Part shown: positions 18,461 to 28,186 of the stretch, in pieces
Layout of the letters: every line of letters starts with the position of its first letter
How positions within the stretch are numbered: the stretch's first letter is position 1
Assembly: GCF_022012445.1 (NCBI RefSeq)
Contig: NZ_JAKLTS010000009.1
Coordinates: 62,001 to 126,000 of the forward strand
Direction of reading: 5' to 3'
DNA length: 64,000 nucleotides
Source: Massilia sp. TS11
Lineage (GTDB): Bacteria > Pseudomonadota > Gammaproteobacteria > Burkholderiales > Burkholderiaceae_D
The notes under the pieces: generated by a model
Told to the model about the DNA's origin: nothing
Databases searched by the model: none
What the model saw: the letters and a program-made list of their open reading frames with translations, nothing else
Position numbers and translations under genes: made by a program

Positions 18461-19567
18461 TCATGCGAGCGCCTTTTTCAGTGCGGCGATGAAGGCGGCG
18501 TTCTCGTCGGGCAGGCCGATCGAGATGCGCAGCCACTGCGGCAGGCCGTAATTGCCGACCGGGCGCACGATCACGCCCTGTTTCAGCAGCGCCAGATTGA
18601 CGCGCGCGCCGGCGCCCTCGTCCGCGCCCACTTTGACGAGCACGAAATTGCCCGACGAGGGCACATACTCGAGGCCGAGCTCCTCGAAGGCGGCCACCAG
18701 CTGCGCATAACCGGCGCGGTTGTTGGCCGCGCCCTTGGCGAGGAAGGCCTGGTCATTGAGGGCGGCGATGGCCGCGGCCTGGGCCAGCGAGTTGACGTTG
18801 AACGGCTGGCGGATGCGGTTCATCAGATCGGTCGCCTCGGGCTGGGCGATGGCGAAGCCCACGCGCAGCCCGGCCAGACCATAGGCCTTGGAGAAGGTGC
18901 GCGAGACGATCAGGTTCGGGTATTGCTTGACCCAGGCGGTCGACTCGTACTGCTGCTCGGGGCTGAGGAATTCGTTATAGGCCTCGTCCAGCACCACGAT
19001 GACGGAGGCCGGCACCTTGCGCAGGAAGGCTTCGATCTCGGGCGCGCTGACGAAGGTGCCGGTCGGGTTGTTCGGGTTGGCGATGAAGACCAGGCGGGTG
19101 TCGGCGTCGATGGCGGCGGCCATGGCGTCGAGGTCGTGGCCGTAATGCTTGGCCGGCACCACGATCGCGCGCGCGCCCACGCCCTGAGTGGCGAGCGCGT
19201 ACACGGCGAACGAGTACTGGGCGTAGACGATGGCCTGGCCCTTTTCCACAAACGCGTGGGCGGCGATTTCAAGGATGTCGTTGGAGCCGTTGCCGAGCGT
19301 GATCCAGCTCATCGGCACGTCGTAGCGCGCGGCCAGGGCCGACTTCAGATCGAAGGCGTTCGCGTCCGGATAGCGGCCCAGATCGGCGGCTGCGGCGGCC
19401 ATCGCCGTGGCGGCCGATGCGGGCAGGCCGAAGGGATTTTCGTTCGAGGCCAGTTTGACGATCTTGGCTTCGTCCAGCCCGAACTCGCGCGCGACTTCGG
19501 AAATCGGTTTGCCGGCCTGGTAGGGGGCGATCGCGCGGACGTAGGAAGGACCGTAGTGTTGGGACAT
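18461..19567 (-). CDS. hisC: Histidinol-phosphate / aromatic aminotransferase
   Basis: 368 residues from ATG 19567; a GTG nine bases earlier is possible. A PLP aminotransferase of class I/II: the segment LVFIANPNNPTGTFVSAPEI, the Asp in VIVVLDEAYNEFLSPEQQ and the PLP lysine in VSRTFSKAYGLAGLRVG. Between pheA and tyrA it probably acts on aromatic keto acids as well as imidazole-acetol phosphate, which is known for such hisC2-type genes. The pheA stop and its start lie within 15 bases. Confidence 0.9.
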   Translation of the reverse strand: MSQHYGPSYVRAIAPYQAGKPISEVAREFGLDEAKIVKLASNENPFGLPASAATAMAAAAADLGRYPDANAFDLKSALAARYDVPMSWITLGNGSNDILEIAAHAFVEKGQAIVYAQYSFAVYALATQGVGARAIVVPAKHYGHDLDAMAAAIDADTRLVFIANPNNPTGTFVSAPEIEAFLRKVPASVIVVLDEAYNEFLSPEQQYESTAWVKQYPNLIVSRTFSKAYGLAGLRVGFAIAQPEATDLMNRIRQPFNVNSLAQAAAIAALNDQAFLAKGAANNRAGYAQLVAAFEELGLEYVPSSGNFVLVKVGADEGAGARVNLALLKQGVIVRPVGNYGLPQWLRISIGLPDENAAFIAALKKALA

Positions 19568-19580
19568 CGTGCTCACTCGT

Positions 19581-20660
19581 TTAAAAGGTGGTTAGACAGA
19601 CCGGGTAGGAGCCCAGAACCTTGAAGAAGGCGGCGTTGTCCTTGAGTTCGGCCAGCGCCTTCGCCACCGCAGGATCCTGCCGGTGGCCCTCGATATCGAC
19701 GTAAAAATAGTATTCCCAGGTGCCGATGCGGGCCGGGCGCGACTCGAAGCGCGTCATCGACACGCCATGGCGCGCCAGCGGCTGCAGCAGGTCGTACAGG
19801 GCGCCGGCCTTGTTCGGCACGGCCAGCACCAGCGAGGTGTGGTCCTTGCCCGAGGGGCCGGTCTGCAGGCTGCCGATGATGGCAAAGCGCGTGCGGTTGT
19901 GCGGGTCGTCCTGGATATGGGCCTGGACCACGCCCAGGCGGTACTGTTCGCCCGCCATTTCGCTGGCGATGGCGGCGATGGCCGGGTCTTCGCTGGCCAT
20001 GCGCGCCGCCTCGGCGTTGGAGGCGACGGCGCGCCGTTCGATGTGCGGGTGGTGCAGATTGAGCCAGACCTGGCACTGCGCCAGCGCCTGCGAATGGGCG
20101 CAGATCGCGCGCACGCCGTCCATGCTGCCGGTTTTGCTCATCAAACTGTGGTGGACCGGGATCGCCACCTCGCCGCTGATGATGCAGGTGGTCTGCAGCA
20201 GCAGGTCGAGGGTGCGGTTGATCGCCCCTTCGGACGAATTTTCGACCGGGACCACGCCGAAATCGGCGGTGCCGGCTTCGGCCGCGCGGAACACTTCATC
20301 GATCGACACGCAGGGCAGCGCCTCGATGGCGGAGCCGAACTGCTGGTACACGGCCTGCTCGCTGAAGGTGCCGGCCGGGCCGAGGTAGGCCACGGTCACG
20401 CGCTTTTCGAGCGAGCGGCAGGCCGACATGATCTCGCGGAAGATGGTCTGCACCTCGGGCGCCTTGAGCGGACCGGGATTGCGCTCGGCCACGCCGCGCA
20501 GCACCTGGGCTTCGCGCTCGGGGCGGAACACGGGCGCATTGGTTTCGGCCTTCACATGGCCGACCTCCTGGGCCAGGCGGGCGCGCTGGCTCAGCAGCTC
20601 GAGGATCTGGGCGTCGATCGCATCGATCTTTTCGCGCAGGGGTTTCAGTTTGTCGTTCAT
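19581..20660 (-). CDS. pheA: Bifunctional chorismate mutase / prephenate dehydratase (P-protein)
   Basis: 359 residues from MNDKLKPLREKIDAIDAQIL. Residues 1-90 are an AroQ chorismate mutase. Residues about 95-275 are the dehydratase (TVAYLGPAGTFSEQAVYQQF, VVPVENSSEGAINRTLDLL). Residues about 285-359 are an ACT domain with FESRPARIGTWEYYFYVDIE, the Phe-binding feedback site. It makes phenylpyruvate. A longer in-frame start at 20714 would run into serC and is rejected. Follows serC by 40 bases. Confidence 0.94.
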   Translation of the reverse strand: MNDKLKPLREKIDAIDAQILELLSQRARLAQEVGHVKAETNAPVFRPEREAQVLRGVAERNPGPLKAPEVQTIFREIMSACRSLEKRVTVAYLGPAGTFSEQAVYQQFGSAIEALPCVSIDEVFRAAEAGTADFGVVPVENSSEGAINRTLDLLLQTTCIISGEVAIPVHHSLMSKTGSMDGVRAICAHSQALAQCQVWLNLHHPHIERRAVASNAEAARMASEDPAIAAIASEMAGEQYRLGVVQAHIQDDPHNRTRFAIIGSLQTGPSGKDHTSLVLAVPNKAGALYDLLQPLARHGVSMTRFESRPARIGTWEYYFYVDIEGHRQDPAVAKALAELKDNAAFFKVLGSYPVCLTTF

Positions 20661-20700
20661 CGTCTGGGCACTTAAAAACCGCCCGCTGCTCGATGTCGGA

Positions 20701-21789
20701 TCAGCGGCCGGCAAACTCGTTCAGGTAATCGACCAGGGCTTGCACCCCTTCGATCGGCATCGCGTTGTAGATCGATGCCCGCATACCGCCGACGGACTTG
20801 TGGCCCTTCAGTTGCAGCAGCCCGCGCGCCTTGGCGCCGGCCAGGAATGATTCATTCAGGGATTCGTCGCGCAGATAGAACGGGATCGTCATGCGCGAGC
20901 GGCACTCGGGCGCGACGCGGTTCTGGTAGAAGTCGTCGGCATCCAGTGCAGCATACAGTAGTTTAGCTTTTTCGATGTTTCTCTGCTCGATGGCGTCGAC
21001 GCCGCCCTGGGCCTTCAGCCATTTGAAGACCAGGCCGGCGATGTAGATGCCATAGGTCGGCGGCGTGTTGTACATCGATTCGTTGTCGGCCACGTTCTTC
21101 CAGTCGAAGGCCGAGGGGCAGATCGGCAGCGCCTGGCCAAGCAGGTCCTCGCGCACGATCACCACGGTGACGCCGGCCGGGCCGATGTTCTTCTGAGCGC
21201 CGCCGAAGATCACACCGTACTGGCTGACGTCGATGCGGCGGCTCAGGATATGGCTCGACATATCGGCCACCAGCACGGTGTCGCCCTGCACCGTCGGGGC
21301 GAACTGGAATTCGACGCCGTCGATGGTCTCGTTGGTGCACACATGCAGATAGGCCGCGCCCGGCGTCAGGCGCCAGCTGTCCTGCGGCGGAATGTGGTCG
21401 AAGCGGCTTGCCTCGCTGGAGGCGGCCACGTTCACGCGCGCATAGCGGCGCGCCTCCTTGATCGACTTGCCCGACCAGGAGCCGGTGTGGACAAAATCGA
21501 TCACCGGGTCAGGGCCGGCGCGTCCCAGTAGATTCATGGGGATGATGGCGTTCTGGCCCAGGCCCCCGCCCTGCTGGAACAGGATCTTGTAATTGGCCGG
21601 CACGCGCAGCAGTTCGCGCAGGTCGGCCTCGGCCTCACGGTAGATCGAGATGAATTCCGGCCCGCGGTGGCTCATCTCCATGACCGACATCCCGCTGCCA
21701 TGCCAGTCGAGCATTTCGGCGGCAGCTTGTTCGAGGACGGGTTGCGGCAGCACGGCCGGGCCGGCGGAGAAGTTATAAATGCGGGTCAC
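20701..21789 (-). CDS. serC: Phosphoserine aminotransferase
   Basis: 362 residues starting [20 protein letters not shown] with a GTG start codon; AGGAA lies 7 bases before it and there is no better start. Substrate and PLP motifs include [32 protein letters not shown] (PLP lysine) and the C-terminal [19 protein letters not shown]. It makes phosphoserine and phosphohydroxythreonine (serine and PLP pathways). It is the first gene of the serC-pheA-hisC-tyrA-aroA block. Confidence 0.95.
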   Translation of the reverse strand: MTRIYNFSAGPAVLPQPVLEQAAAEMLDWHGSGMSVMEMSHRGPEFISIYREAEADLRELLRVPANYKILFQQGGGLGQNAIIPMNLLGRAGPDPVIDFVHTGSWSGKSIKEARRYARVNVAASSEASRFDHIPPQDSWRLTPGAAYLHVCTNETIDGVEFQFAPTVQGDTVLVADMSSHILSRRIDVSQYGVIFGGAQKNIGPAGVTVVIVREDLLGQALPICPSAFDWKNVADNESMYNTPPTYGIYIAGLVFKWLKAQGGVDAIEQRNIEKAKLLYAALDADDFYQNRVAPECRSRMTIPFYLRDESLNESFLAGAKARGLLQLKGHKSVGGMRASIYNAMPIEGVQALVDYLNEFAGR

Positions 21790-21836
21790 TGCGGGGTTCC
21801 TGTTGGTGGCGGAGCGGCTTTGCCATTATCGCCGAT

Positions 21837-22382
21837 TTATTTCATCGCTTCCCTGGCGGCGGCTTCGGCCATCTTGGTCAGGCGCGGCAGCATGAGCGTC
21901 TGAATCGCGCCCATCATCTCCGGCATCATCTTCGGCCCTTCGCTGAGCAGCTTGGCGCCGGCCGGCGAGGCATAGAAGGCGCCGATCTGATTCAGCTCGT
22001 CCACACTGAAGTGGCGCGCATACACCGCCACGCTGGCCGCCAGCATCTCGTCGAAGACAGCCGGATCCTCAAACAGGCCCTGCATGCTGCGGCCCTGGAC
22101 TGGCGCCGACTTGGCGGCGCGCTCGAGCAGTTCCTTCTTCTTCTCCGGGCTCAGTTCCTTGTTCTGCTCGATCATGCGGGCGGTGACCTGCTGCGTCAAC
22201 AAAGGCAGCTGCGCGCTGAGCTGCTGGCTGATGGCGAGCATGGTATTGCGCATGCGCGCGACCTCGAACATCTTGCGCGCCGCCTCCAGCGCGGCCGGAT
22301 CGGGGGCCGCCGTCTGCGACCAGGCGGGCAGCGCCAGCAGCAAGGCGCCAGCGGTGCTGAGCGCGAGAGCAAATCGTTTCAT
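21837..22382 (-). CDS. DUF2059 family secreted protein
   Basis: 181 residues with a signal peptide (MKRFALALSTAGALLLALPA). The mature part is helical, with the DUF2059-like region at about residues 100-175 (EDPAVFDEMLAASVAVYARH then FSVDELNQIGAFYASPAGAK). The function of the family is unknown; it is periplasmic by its signal. GGAG is 8 bases before the ATG. It is found between gyrA and serC in the same direction, a common place for this family in Burkholderiales. Confidence 0.85.
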   Translation of the reverse strand: MKRFALALSTAGALLLALPAWSQTAAPDPAALEAARKMFEVARMRNTMLAISQQLSAQLPLLTQQVTARMIEQNKELSPEKKKELLERAAKSAPVQGRSMQGLFEDPAVFDEMLAASVAVYARHFSVDELNQIGAFYASPAGAKLLSEGPKMMPEMMGAIQTLMLPRLTKMAEAAAREAMK

Positions 22383-22470
22383 GAGGGGACTCCGGGATGG
22401 TCAGACGCGGCTGCAACGCCCGCCGCTGGCGTGGCGCGCTGGCGTGCCGCGGCACGCCAGCGACGCCGTT

Positions 22471-25092
22471 TTATTCCGCGGCGGTCTCGCCCGGCGCCTC
22501 TTCGTCGGCGTCGGCTTCCACGATGCGCTGCAGGCCGGACAGCGTGGTGCCATCCTCGACCGCGATCAGGGTCACGCCCTGGGTGGCGCGGCCCATTTCG
22601 CGGATCTCGGAGACGCGCGTGCGGATCAGGACCCCGCCGGTGGTGATCAGCATGATCTCGTCGGTGGTCTGGACCAGGGTCGCCGCCACCACCTTGCCGT
22701 TACGCTCGGAGGTCTGGATGGCGATCATGCCCTTGGTGCCGCGGCCGTGGCGCGTGTACTCGGTGATCGGGGTGCGCTTGCCGAAGCCGTTTTCGGTCGC
22801 CGTCAGCACCGACTGCTGCTCGTTCTCGGCCACCAGCAGCGCGATCACGCGCTGGCCTTCCTCGAGCATCATGCCGCGCACGCCGCGCGCCGTGCGGCCC
22901 ATCGGGCGCACATCGTTTTCGTCGAAACGCACGGCCTTGCCGGCGTCGGAGAACAGCATCACATCGTGCTGGCCGTCGGTCAGGGCGGCGCCGATCAGGA
23001 AGTCGCCCTCGTCCAGGTCGACCGCGATGATGCCGGCCTTGCGCGGATTGGAGAAGTCCTTCAGCGGGGTCTTCTTGACCGTGCCCAGGCTGGTGGCCAT
23101 GAACACGAAATGGTCCTCGGGGAAGCTGCGGTTATCGCCCGACAGCGGCAGCACCACCGTGATCTTCTCGTCGTCCTGCAGCGGGAACATATTCACGATC
23201 GGCTTGCCGCGCGAGTTGCGCGAGCCCTGCGGCACTTCCCACACCTTCAGCCAGTACATGCGGCCGCGGTTGGAGAAGCACAGGATGTAGTCGTGCGTGT
23301 TGGCGATGAACAGCTGGTCGATCCAGTCGTCTTCCTTGGTGGCGGTGGCCTGCTTGCCACGCCCGCCGCGCTTCTGGGCGCGGTACTCGGACAGCGGCTG
23401 CGACTTCATATAGCCCGAGTGCGACAGGGTCACCACCATGTCCTGCGGGGTGATCAGGTCTTCGGTCTCGAGGTCGGTGGCGTTCATCTCGATGGTCGAG
23501 CGGCGCACGTCCTTGTTGCCTTCGCCGTATTCGAGCTTGGCGGCGCTCAGTTCGTCGCTGATGATCTGGGTCACGCGCGCCGGCTTGGACAGGATGTCGA
23601 GCAGGTCGGCGATCAGGGCCATCACGTCCTTGTACTCGTTGACGATCTTGTCCTGCTCGAGACCGGTCAGGCGCTGCAGACGCATCTGCAGGATTTCCTG
23701 GGCCTGGTCTTCGGACAGCTTGTACAGGCCGTCGGCCTGCATGCCGTAGTGCTTGGGCAGGTGCTCGGGGCGGAAGGCCTCGATGCCGCCGATGGTCTCG
23801 CCCTCGCCGGTACGCTTGAGCATTTCGCGCACCAGGGACGAATCCCAGGCGCGCGCCATCAGTTCGGCTTTCGCGATCGGCGGCGTGGGCGCGGCCTTGA
23901 TGATCGCGATGAAGTCATCGATATTGGCCAGGGCCACGGCCAGGCCTTCGAGCAGGTGGCCGCGTTCGCGCGCCTTGCGCAGATCGAACACGGTGCGGCG
24001 CGTGACCACTTCGCGCCGGTGCGACAGGAAGCACTCGAGCAGCTGCTTGAGGTTCAGCAGCTTGGGCTGGCCGTCGACCAGGGCCACCATGTTCATGCCG
24101 AAGGTGTCCTGCAGCTGGGTCTGTTTGTAGAGGTTGTTCAGCACCACCTCGGGCACTTCGCCGCGCTTGAGTTCGATCACCACGCGCATGCCCGACTTGT
24201 CGGACTCGTCGCGGATGTCGCTGATGCCTTCGAGCTTCTTGTCGCGCACGTTTTCGGCGATGCGCTCGAGCAGGCTCTTCTTGTTGACCTGGTAGGGCAG
24301 CTCGTCGACGATGATGGCCATGCGGCCGCCATCCTTGCCGTATTCCTCGAAGTGGGTCTTGGCGCGCATGACCACGCGGCCCCGGCCGGTGCGGTAGCCG
24401 TCGCGCACGCCCGACAGGCCGTAGATGATGGCGCCGGTCGGGAAGTCCGGGGCCGGGATCATCTCGATCAGCTCGTCGATGCCGCAGTCCGGATTGCGCA
24501 GCACGTGCAGGGCGCCGTTGATCACCTCGGTGATATTGTGGGGCGGGATATTGGTGGCCATGCCGACCGCGATACCGGCCGAACCATTGATCAGCAAGTT
24601 GGGAATGCGGGTCGGCAGCACCGACGGCTCTTTTTCCTTGCCGTCGTAGTTGGGCACGAAGTCGACCGTCTCTTTGTCGATATCGGCCAGCAGCTCATTC
24701 GAAATCTTGTCGAGGCGGCACTCGGTGTAACGCATGGCGGCCGCGTTGTCGCCGTCGATCGAGCCGAAGTTGCCCTGGCCGTCGATCAGCGTGTAGCGCA
24801 GCGAGAAGTCCTGGGCCATGCGCACCAGGGTGTCATAGATGGCCTGGTCGCCGTGCGGGTGGTACTTACCCATGACGTCGCCGACCACGCGCGCGCACTT
24901 CACATACGGACGGTTGTAGACCTGATTCGCTTCGCCCATGGCGAACAGCACGCGGCGGTGCACGGGCTTGAGACCGTCACGCGCATCCGGCAAGGCCCGT
25001 CCCACGATCACGCTCATCGCGTAATCGAGGTAGCTCTTGCGCATCTCTTCTTCGAGGGAAATGGGGATTGTTTCTTTTGCGAATTGATCCAT
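22471..25092 (-). CDS. gyrA: DNA gyrase subunit A
   Basis: 873 residues. The breakage-rejoining domain carries the catalytic Tyr122 ([10 protein letters not shown]) and the C-terminal half has the beta-pinwheel with the GyrA-box-like [10 protein letters not shown]. The tail is acidic. Numbering matches Escherichia coli, so the quinolone-determining region reads HPHG-D82-Q83-A84-I85-Y86-D87: residue 83 is Gln (codon CAG) where Ser or Thr is usual. It introduces negative supercoils together with GyrB. It is the first gene of the long minus-strand run. Confidence 0.97.
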   Translation of the reverse strand: MDQFAKETIPISLEEEMRKSYLDYAMSVIVGRALPDARDGLKPVHRRVLFAMGEANQVYNRPYVKCARVVGDVMGKYHPHGDQAIYDTLVRMAQDFSLRYTLIDGQGNFGSIDGDNAAAMRYTECRLDKISNELLADIDKETVDFVPNYDGKEKEPSVLPTRIPNLLINGSAGIAVGMATNIPPHNITEVINGALHVLRNPDCGIDELIEMIPAPDFPTGAIIYGLSGVRDGYRTGRGRVVMRAKTHFEEYGKDGGRMAIIVDELPYQVNKKSLLERIAENVRDKKLEGISDIRDESDKSGMRVVIELKRGEVPEVVLNNLYKQTQLQDTFGMNMVALVDGQPKLLNLKQLLECFLSHRREVVTRRTVFDLRKARERGHLLEGLAVALANIDDFIAIIKAAPTPPIAKAELMARAWDSSLVREMLKRTGEGETIGGIEAFRPEHLPKHYGMQADGLYKLSEDQAQEILQMRLQRLTGLEQDKIVNEYKDVMALIADLLDILSKPARVTQIISDELSAAKLEYGEGNKDVRRSTIEMNATDLETEDLITPQDMVVTLSHSGYMKSQPLSEYRAQKRGGRGKQATATKEDDWIDQLFIANTHDYILCFSNRGRMYWLKVWEVPQGSRNSRGKPIVNMFPLQDDEKITVVLPLSGDNRSFPEDHFVFMATSLGTVKKTPLKDFSNPRKAGIIAVDLDEGDFLIGAALTDGQHDVMLFSDAGKAVRFDENDVRPMGRTARGVRGMMLEEGQRVIALLVAENEQQSVLTATENGFGKRTPITEYTRHGRGTKGMIAIQTSERNGKVVAATLVQTTDEIMLITTGGVLIRTRVSEIREMGRATQGVTLIAVEDGTTLSGLQRIVEADADEEAPGETAAE

Positions 25093-25425
25093 GCGTCGGG
25101 CAGCTCTGCGGCTATGTTGCGTTCAAACCAAGGATTCTAACACGCGAAAAAGCCCGTTCGGCGGGGTTTGGGGGTGGAATTGGCGTGGTTCGCGGCATGT
25201 TCCGTTTCGTTGCACGAAAACAACGCAGCCCTTATCATTCCCGAGGCTTTCACAGGCCTGTCATCGTGCCATACCGACGTATGTGGCAAAATGGTGCATG
25301 AAGCATCTTGCTTGTTTCACAAGCTGAACACCAGGACCCAAACGTCCGTGGTCCGCGCTGGCGCGGCACGCTCTTTTGCGCCCTGATGCCGGCCTGGTGG
25401 ACATCAACCCGAAAGGAACAAAAAT
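25093..25425. other. Divergent gyrA / ompA promoter region
   Basis: A 333-base gap between two divergent highly expressed genes, with no believable coding sequence. For gyrA the minus strand has TAGAAT (25134-25139) as a possible -10 box with no clear -35. For ompA I see only the AAGGA ribosome site close to the ATG; no convincing promoter boxes. Confidence 0.4.
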
Positions 25426-26145
25426 ATGACGAAACTCTTGAGGCTTGTACTCGCCGTGTGCGCGGCGTTTGCAGCCAGCGCACAGGCGCAGAATGCGCCG
25501 GTGACGACCGATATCAAGGCGAAGACGCCGAACAGCGCCTACGTGCAAGATGGCCGCGGCGTGATCGCGCGCGACCCCTTCGGTCTGTGCTGGCGTACGG
25601 GCTACTGGACCCCGGCCGACGCCGTGGCCGGTTGCGACCTGCCGCTGTGCAAGGACGGTGAAAAGCTGGAGAACGGCAAGTGCGTAGCCCCGCCGCCGCC
25701 GCCCCCGCCCCCGCCGCCCCCGCCGCCCCCGCCGCCGCCGCCTCCCCCGCCGCCGGCTCCGGTTGTCACCTCGGAGAAAGTCAGCTTTGCTGCTGACGCC
25801 TTCTTCGACTTCGACAAGTCGGTGCTCAAGCCGGAAGGCAAAGAGAAGCTCGACGATCTGGTCAGCAAGCTCAAAGGCATCAATCTGGAAGTCATCATCG
25901 CCGTCGGCCACACTGACTCGATCGGCACCGATGCCTACAACCAGAAGCTGTCCGAGCGCCGCGCGAATGCCGTCAAGGACTACCTGATGGGCAAAGGCGT
26001 GGAAGCCAACCGCATCTACACCGAAGGTAAAGGCGAGAAGCAGCCGGCCGTGGACAACAAGACCGCTGCCAACCGCGCCAAGAACCGTCGCGTGGAAATC
26101 GAAGTCGTCGGCACCCGCAGCGTGACCAAGCCGGCCACCAAGTAA
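25426..26145 (+). CDS. OmpA-family outer membrane protein with polyproline linker
   Basis: 239 residues. A signal peptide (MTKLLRLVLAVCAAFAASAQ) is followed by a short N-terminal domain with two Cys pairs (LCWRTGYWTP, GCDLPLCKDGEKLENGKC) instead of an eight-strand barrel. A run of 22 prolines (about residues 89-110) follows, then an OmpA C-terminal peptidoglycan-binding domain (FFDFDKSVLKPEGKEKL, GHTDSIGTDAYNQKLSERRA). It anchors the outer membrane to the wall. The short form with a Pro linker is typical of Burkholderiales OmpA. AAGGA precedes the ATG. Confidence 0.92.
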   Translation: MTKLLRLVLAVCAAFAASAQAQNAPVTTDIKAKTPNSAYVQDGRGVIARDPFGLCWRTGYWTPADAVAGCDLPLCKDGEKLENGKCVAPPPPPPPPPPPPPPPPPPPPPPAPVVTSEKVSFAADAFFDFDKSVLKPEGKEKLDDLVSKLKGINLEVIIAVGHTDSIGTDAYNQKLSERRANAVKDYLMGKGVEANRIYTEGKGEKQPAVDNKTAANRAKNRRVEIEVVGTRSVTKPATK

Positions 26146-26162
26146 GCTGGTCCGCAACGCTC

Positions 26163-26194
26163 AAAAACCCCGCTCCGGCGGGGTTTTTCTTTTG
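26163..26194 (+). terminator. Rho-independent terminator after ompA
   Basis: AAAAACCCCGC, loop TCCG, GCGGGGTTTTTCTTTT: an 11-bp stem with a U-tract, 17 bases after the ompA stop. It ends just before ubiG, so ubiG needs its own promoter or read-through. Confidence 0.92.
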
Positions 26195-26208
26195 GTATGA
26201 TGGCGGGC

Positions 26209-26904
26209 ATGAATGCCGATCCCGTTGAAATCCAGAAGTTCTCCGAACTGGCCCACCGCTGGTGGGACCCGACCTCCGAATTCCGTCCCCTGCACGAGAT
26301 CAATCCACTGCGCCTGGAGTGGATCGACGCGCGCGCCCCGCTGGCCGGCAAGCGCGTGCTCGACATCGGCTGCGGCGGCGGCATCCTGGCCGAGGCCATG
26401 GCGCGCAAGGGCGCCGAGGTGACCGGCATCGACCTGTCCGACAAGGCGCTCAAGGTGGCCGATCTGCACGCGCTGGAAAGCGGCGTGGCGGTGCGCTACA
26501 AATCGATCTCGGCCGAGGACATGGCCGCGGCCGAGCCGGAAAGCTTCGACGTCGTGACCTGCATGGAGATGCTCGAGCACGTGCCCGATCCGGCCGCCGT
26601 CGTGCAGGCCGCCGCGCGCCTGGTCAAACCGGGCGGCAAGCTGTTCTTCTCGACCATCAACCGCAATCCCAAGGCCTATCTGTTTGCGATTGTCGGTGCC
26701 GAGTACGTGCTGCGCCTGCTGCCGCGCGGCACCCACGACTATGCCAAGTTCATCACCCCGGCCGAGCTGTCGCAGATGGCGCGCAATGCCGGCCTGCAGG
26801 TCGACGACCTGAAGGGCATGAGCTACAACCCGCTGACCAAGATGTATTCGCTGAACCAGGACACGGCGGTGAACTACATGGTGGCCTGCACCCGCAACGC
26901 CTGA
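26209..26904 (+). CDS. ubiG: Ubiquinone biosynthesis O-methyltransferase
   Basis: 231 residues starting [20 protein letters not shown], the usual UbiG start; ATGs 9 and 12 bases earlier are less likely. The SAM-binding motif [20 protein letters not shown] is at about residues 50-70, and [20 protein letters not shown] is the membrane-associating UbiG segment. It performs both O-methylations of ubiquinone synthesis. The next gene starts 9 bases downstream, so the two are probably co-transcribed. Confidence 0.95.
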   Translation: MNADPVEIQKFSELAHRWWDPTSEFRPLHEINPLRLEWIDARAPLAGKRVLDIGCGGGILAEAMARKGAEVTGIDLSDKALKVADLHALESGVAVRYKSISAEDMAAAEPESFDVVTCMEMLEHVPDPAAVVQAAARLVKPGGKLFFSTINRNPKAYLFAIVGAEYVLRLLPRGTHDYAKFITPAELSQMARNAGLQVDDLKGMSYNPLTKMYSLNQDTAVNYMVACTRNA

Positions 26905-26913
26905 GGTTTCCTG

Positions 26914-27603
26914 ATGCAGCAGCCCGCCCCGGCGGCCATCCTGTTCGATCTGGATGGCACGCTTGCCGACACCGCGCCCGACCTGGCCGCGGCCGTGAAC
27001 CGGCTGCGCACCGCGCGCGGCCTCGATCCGACGCCCTACCCGCTGCTGCGCCCGACCGCCTCGGCCGGGGCGCGCGGCATGATTGGCGTGGCCTTCGGGC
27101 TGACGCCGCAGGACCCGGGCTACGAGGCCCTGCGCCAGGGCTTCTTCGACAACTACCAGGCCGCCATGGCGGTCGAGTCCTGCCTGTTCGAGGGCGTGCC
27201 GGCGCTGCTGGCCGGTGTCCGCGCGCTGGGCATGGACTGGGGCATCGTCACCAATAAGCCGGCGCGCTTTACCGATCCGCTGCTGCCGCTGCTGGGTCTG
27301 GACCACGCCGGCTGCGCCGTGTCGGGCGACAGCACCGCGCATGCCAAGCCGCATCCGGCGCCGGTGCTGGAAGGCGCGCGCCGGCTCGGCGTGGCGCCCG
27401 AACGCTGCTGGTATGTGGGAGACGATCTGCGCGACATCCAGGCCGGCCAGGCGGCGGGCATGCGGACGGTAGCGTGTGCGTGGGGATATTGCGGGGCCGT
27501 GGAACCGGCCAGCTGGGGGGCGGACTATCTGCTGCCCACGCCGCAGGCCCTGCTGGACCTGCTGCGCGTGGCGCATGGCCAGGCCGCGGAGCTCGCGGCC
27601 TGA
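26914..27603 (+). CDS. HAD-IA phosphatase, Gph/MupP type
   Basis: 229 residues. The HAD motif I nucleophile is Asp12 in AILFDLDGTLADTAPD; motif III is in HAKPHPAPVLEGARRLG and motif IV in WYVGDDLRDIQAGQAAGM. Annotation as phosphoglycolate phosphatase is common. However, the gene next to ubiG in Pseudomonas is mupP, the N-acetylmuramic acid 6-phosphate phosphatase of peptidoglycan recycling, and the cap segment PTASAGARGMIGVAFG is reminiscent of it. The substrate is therefore open between the two. Confidence 0.85.
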   Translation: MQQPAPAAILFDLDGTLADTAPDLAAAVNRLRTARGLDPTPYPLLRPTASAGARGMIGVAFGLTPQDPGYEALRQGFFDNYQAAMAVESCLFEGVPALLAGVRALGMDWGIVTNKPARFTDPLLPLLGLDHAGCAVSGDSTAHAKPHPAPVLEGARRLGVAPERCWYVGDDLRDIQAGQAAGMRTVACAWGYCGAVEPASWGADYLLPTPQALLDLLRVAHGQAAELAA

Positions 27604-27615
27604 GCGTTCAGAAGC

Positions 27616-27945
27616 TTACAGCTTCCAGGTGTACTCGACCTTGGTCCAGGTCGAGGCCGGCGAACCGTCCTTGCTGCCCGGCTTGAATTTGCAGGCGCTC
27701 AGGCCTTTGATGGCGGCGTTGTCCAGGGTCTTGAAGCCGCTGGTCTTTTCCACTTTCGATTCCTGCACCTTACCATCGGCCGAGACCAGGAACTTCACCT
27801 GGACCGTGCCCTGTTCTTCGTTGATCAGCGAGGACTTCGGATAATCGACCTTGCAGGCCGAGGTATCGAGCGAAGCCGGGACTTCGGAAGCGAAGGCAGC
27901 GTTAGCAGCAAACAGGGCGACAGCGAGGGTAACGGTCTTGAACAT
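27616..27945 (-). CDS. Small periplasmic protein with TonB C-terminal-like domain
   Basis: 109 residues from ATG 27945 (MFKTVTLAVALFAANAAFAS, signal peptide); GGAG is 6-8 bases upstream. The mature part is a TonB-C fold: EEQGTVQVKFLVSADGKVQE then FKTLDNAAIKGLSACKFKPG. It has no membrane anchor or Pro-rich spacer, so it cannot be a complete energy transducer. Two Cys (in SACKVDYPK and SACKFKPG) may form a disulfide. It converges on the HAD gene with a 12-base gap. The function is unknown. Confidence 0.8.
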   Translation of the reverse strand: MFKTVTLAVALFAANAAFASEVPASLDTSACKVDYPKSSLINEEQGTVQVKFLVSADGKVQESKVEKTSGFKTLDNAAIKGLSACKFKPGSKDGSPASTWTKVEYTWKL

Positions 27946-28156
27946 GTAGCTCTCCAATTGTGTTGGTTGATTTTTGCTTGCAGCTAACACGCTGCGGTGG
28001 TGACGTTGACGGACAGCACTGTAATGCCTCGTGGCAACGTCATCTATTGTCCTTTGGTGCCATGCGGAAACAATATCGTTTCCGCAAAGCCCGCTACTAT
28101 GCCACGAAGAAACATTATCGTCAATTCTCACGGGGGCTTGAAAAGGGCCCGCCCTG

Positions 28157-28174
28157 CCCCATATGGGGTATAAT
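28157..28174 (+). promoter_or_regulatory. ssrA promoter with palindrome
   Basis: A perfect -10 box TATAAT (28169-28174) lies 12 bases before the mature tmRNA 5' end, which fits a short trimmed leader. No good -35 box is at 16-18 bases; TTGAAA at 28138-28143 is 25 bases away. Directly upstream of TATAAT is the 12-base palindrome CCCCATATGGGG (28157-28168). Confidence 0.6.
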
Positions 28175-28186
28175 CCGAAGCAATGC

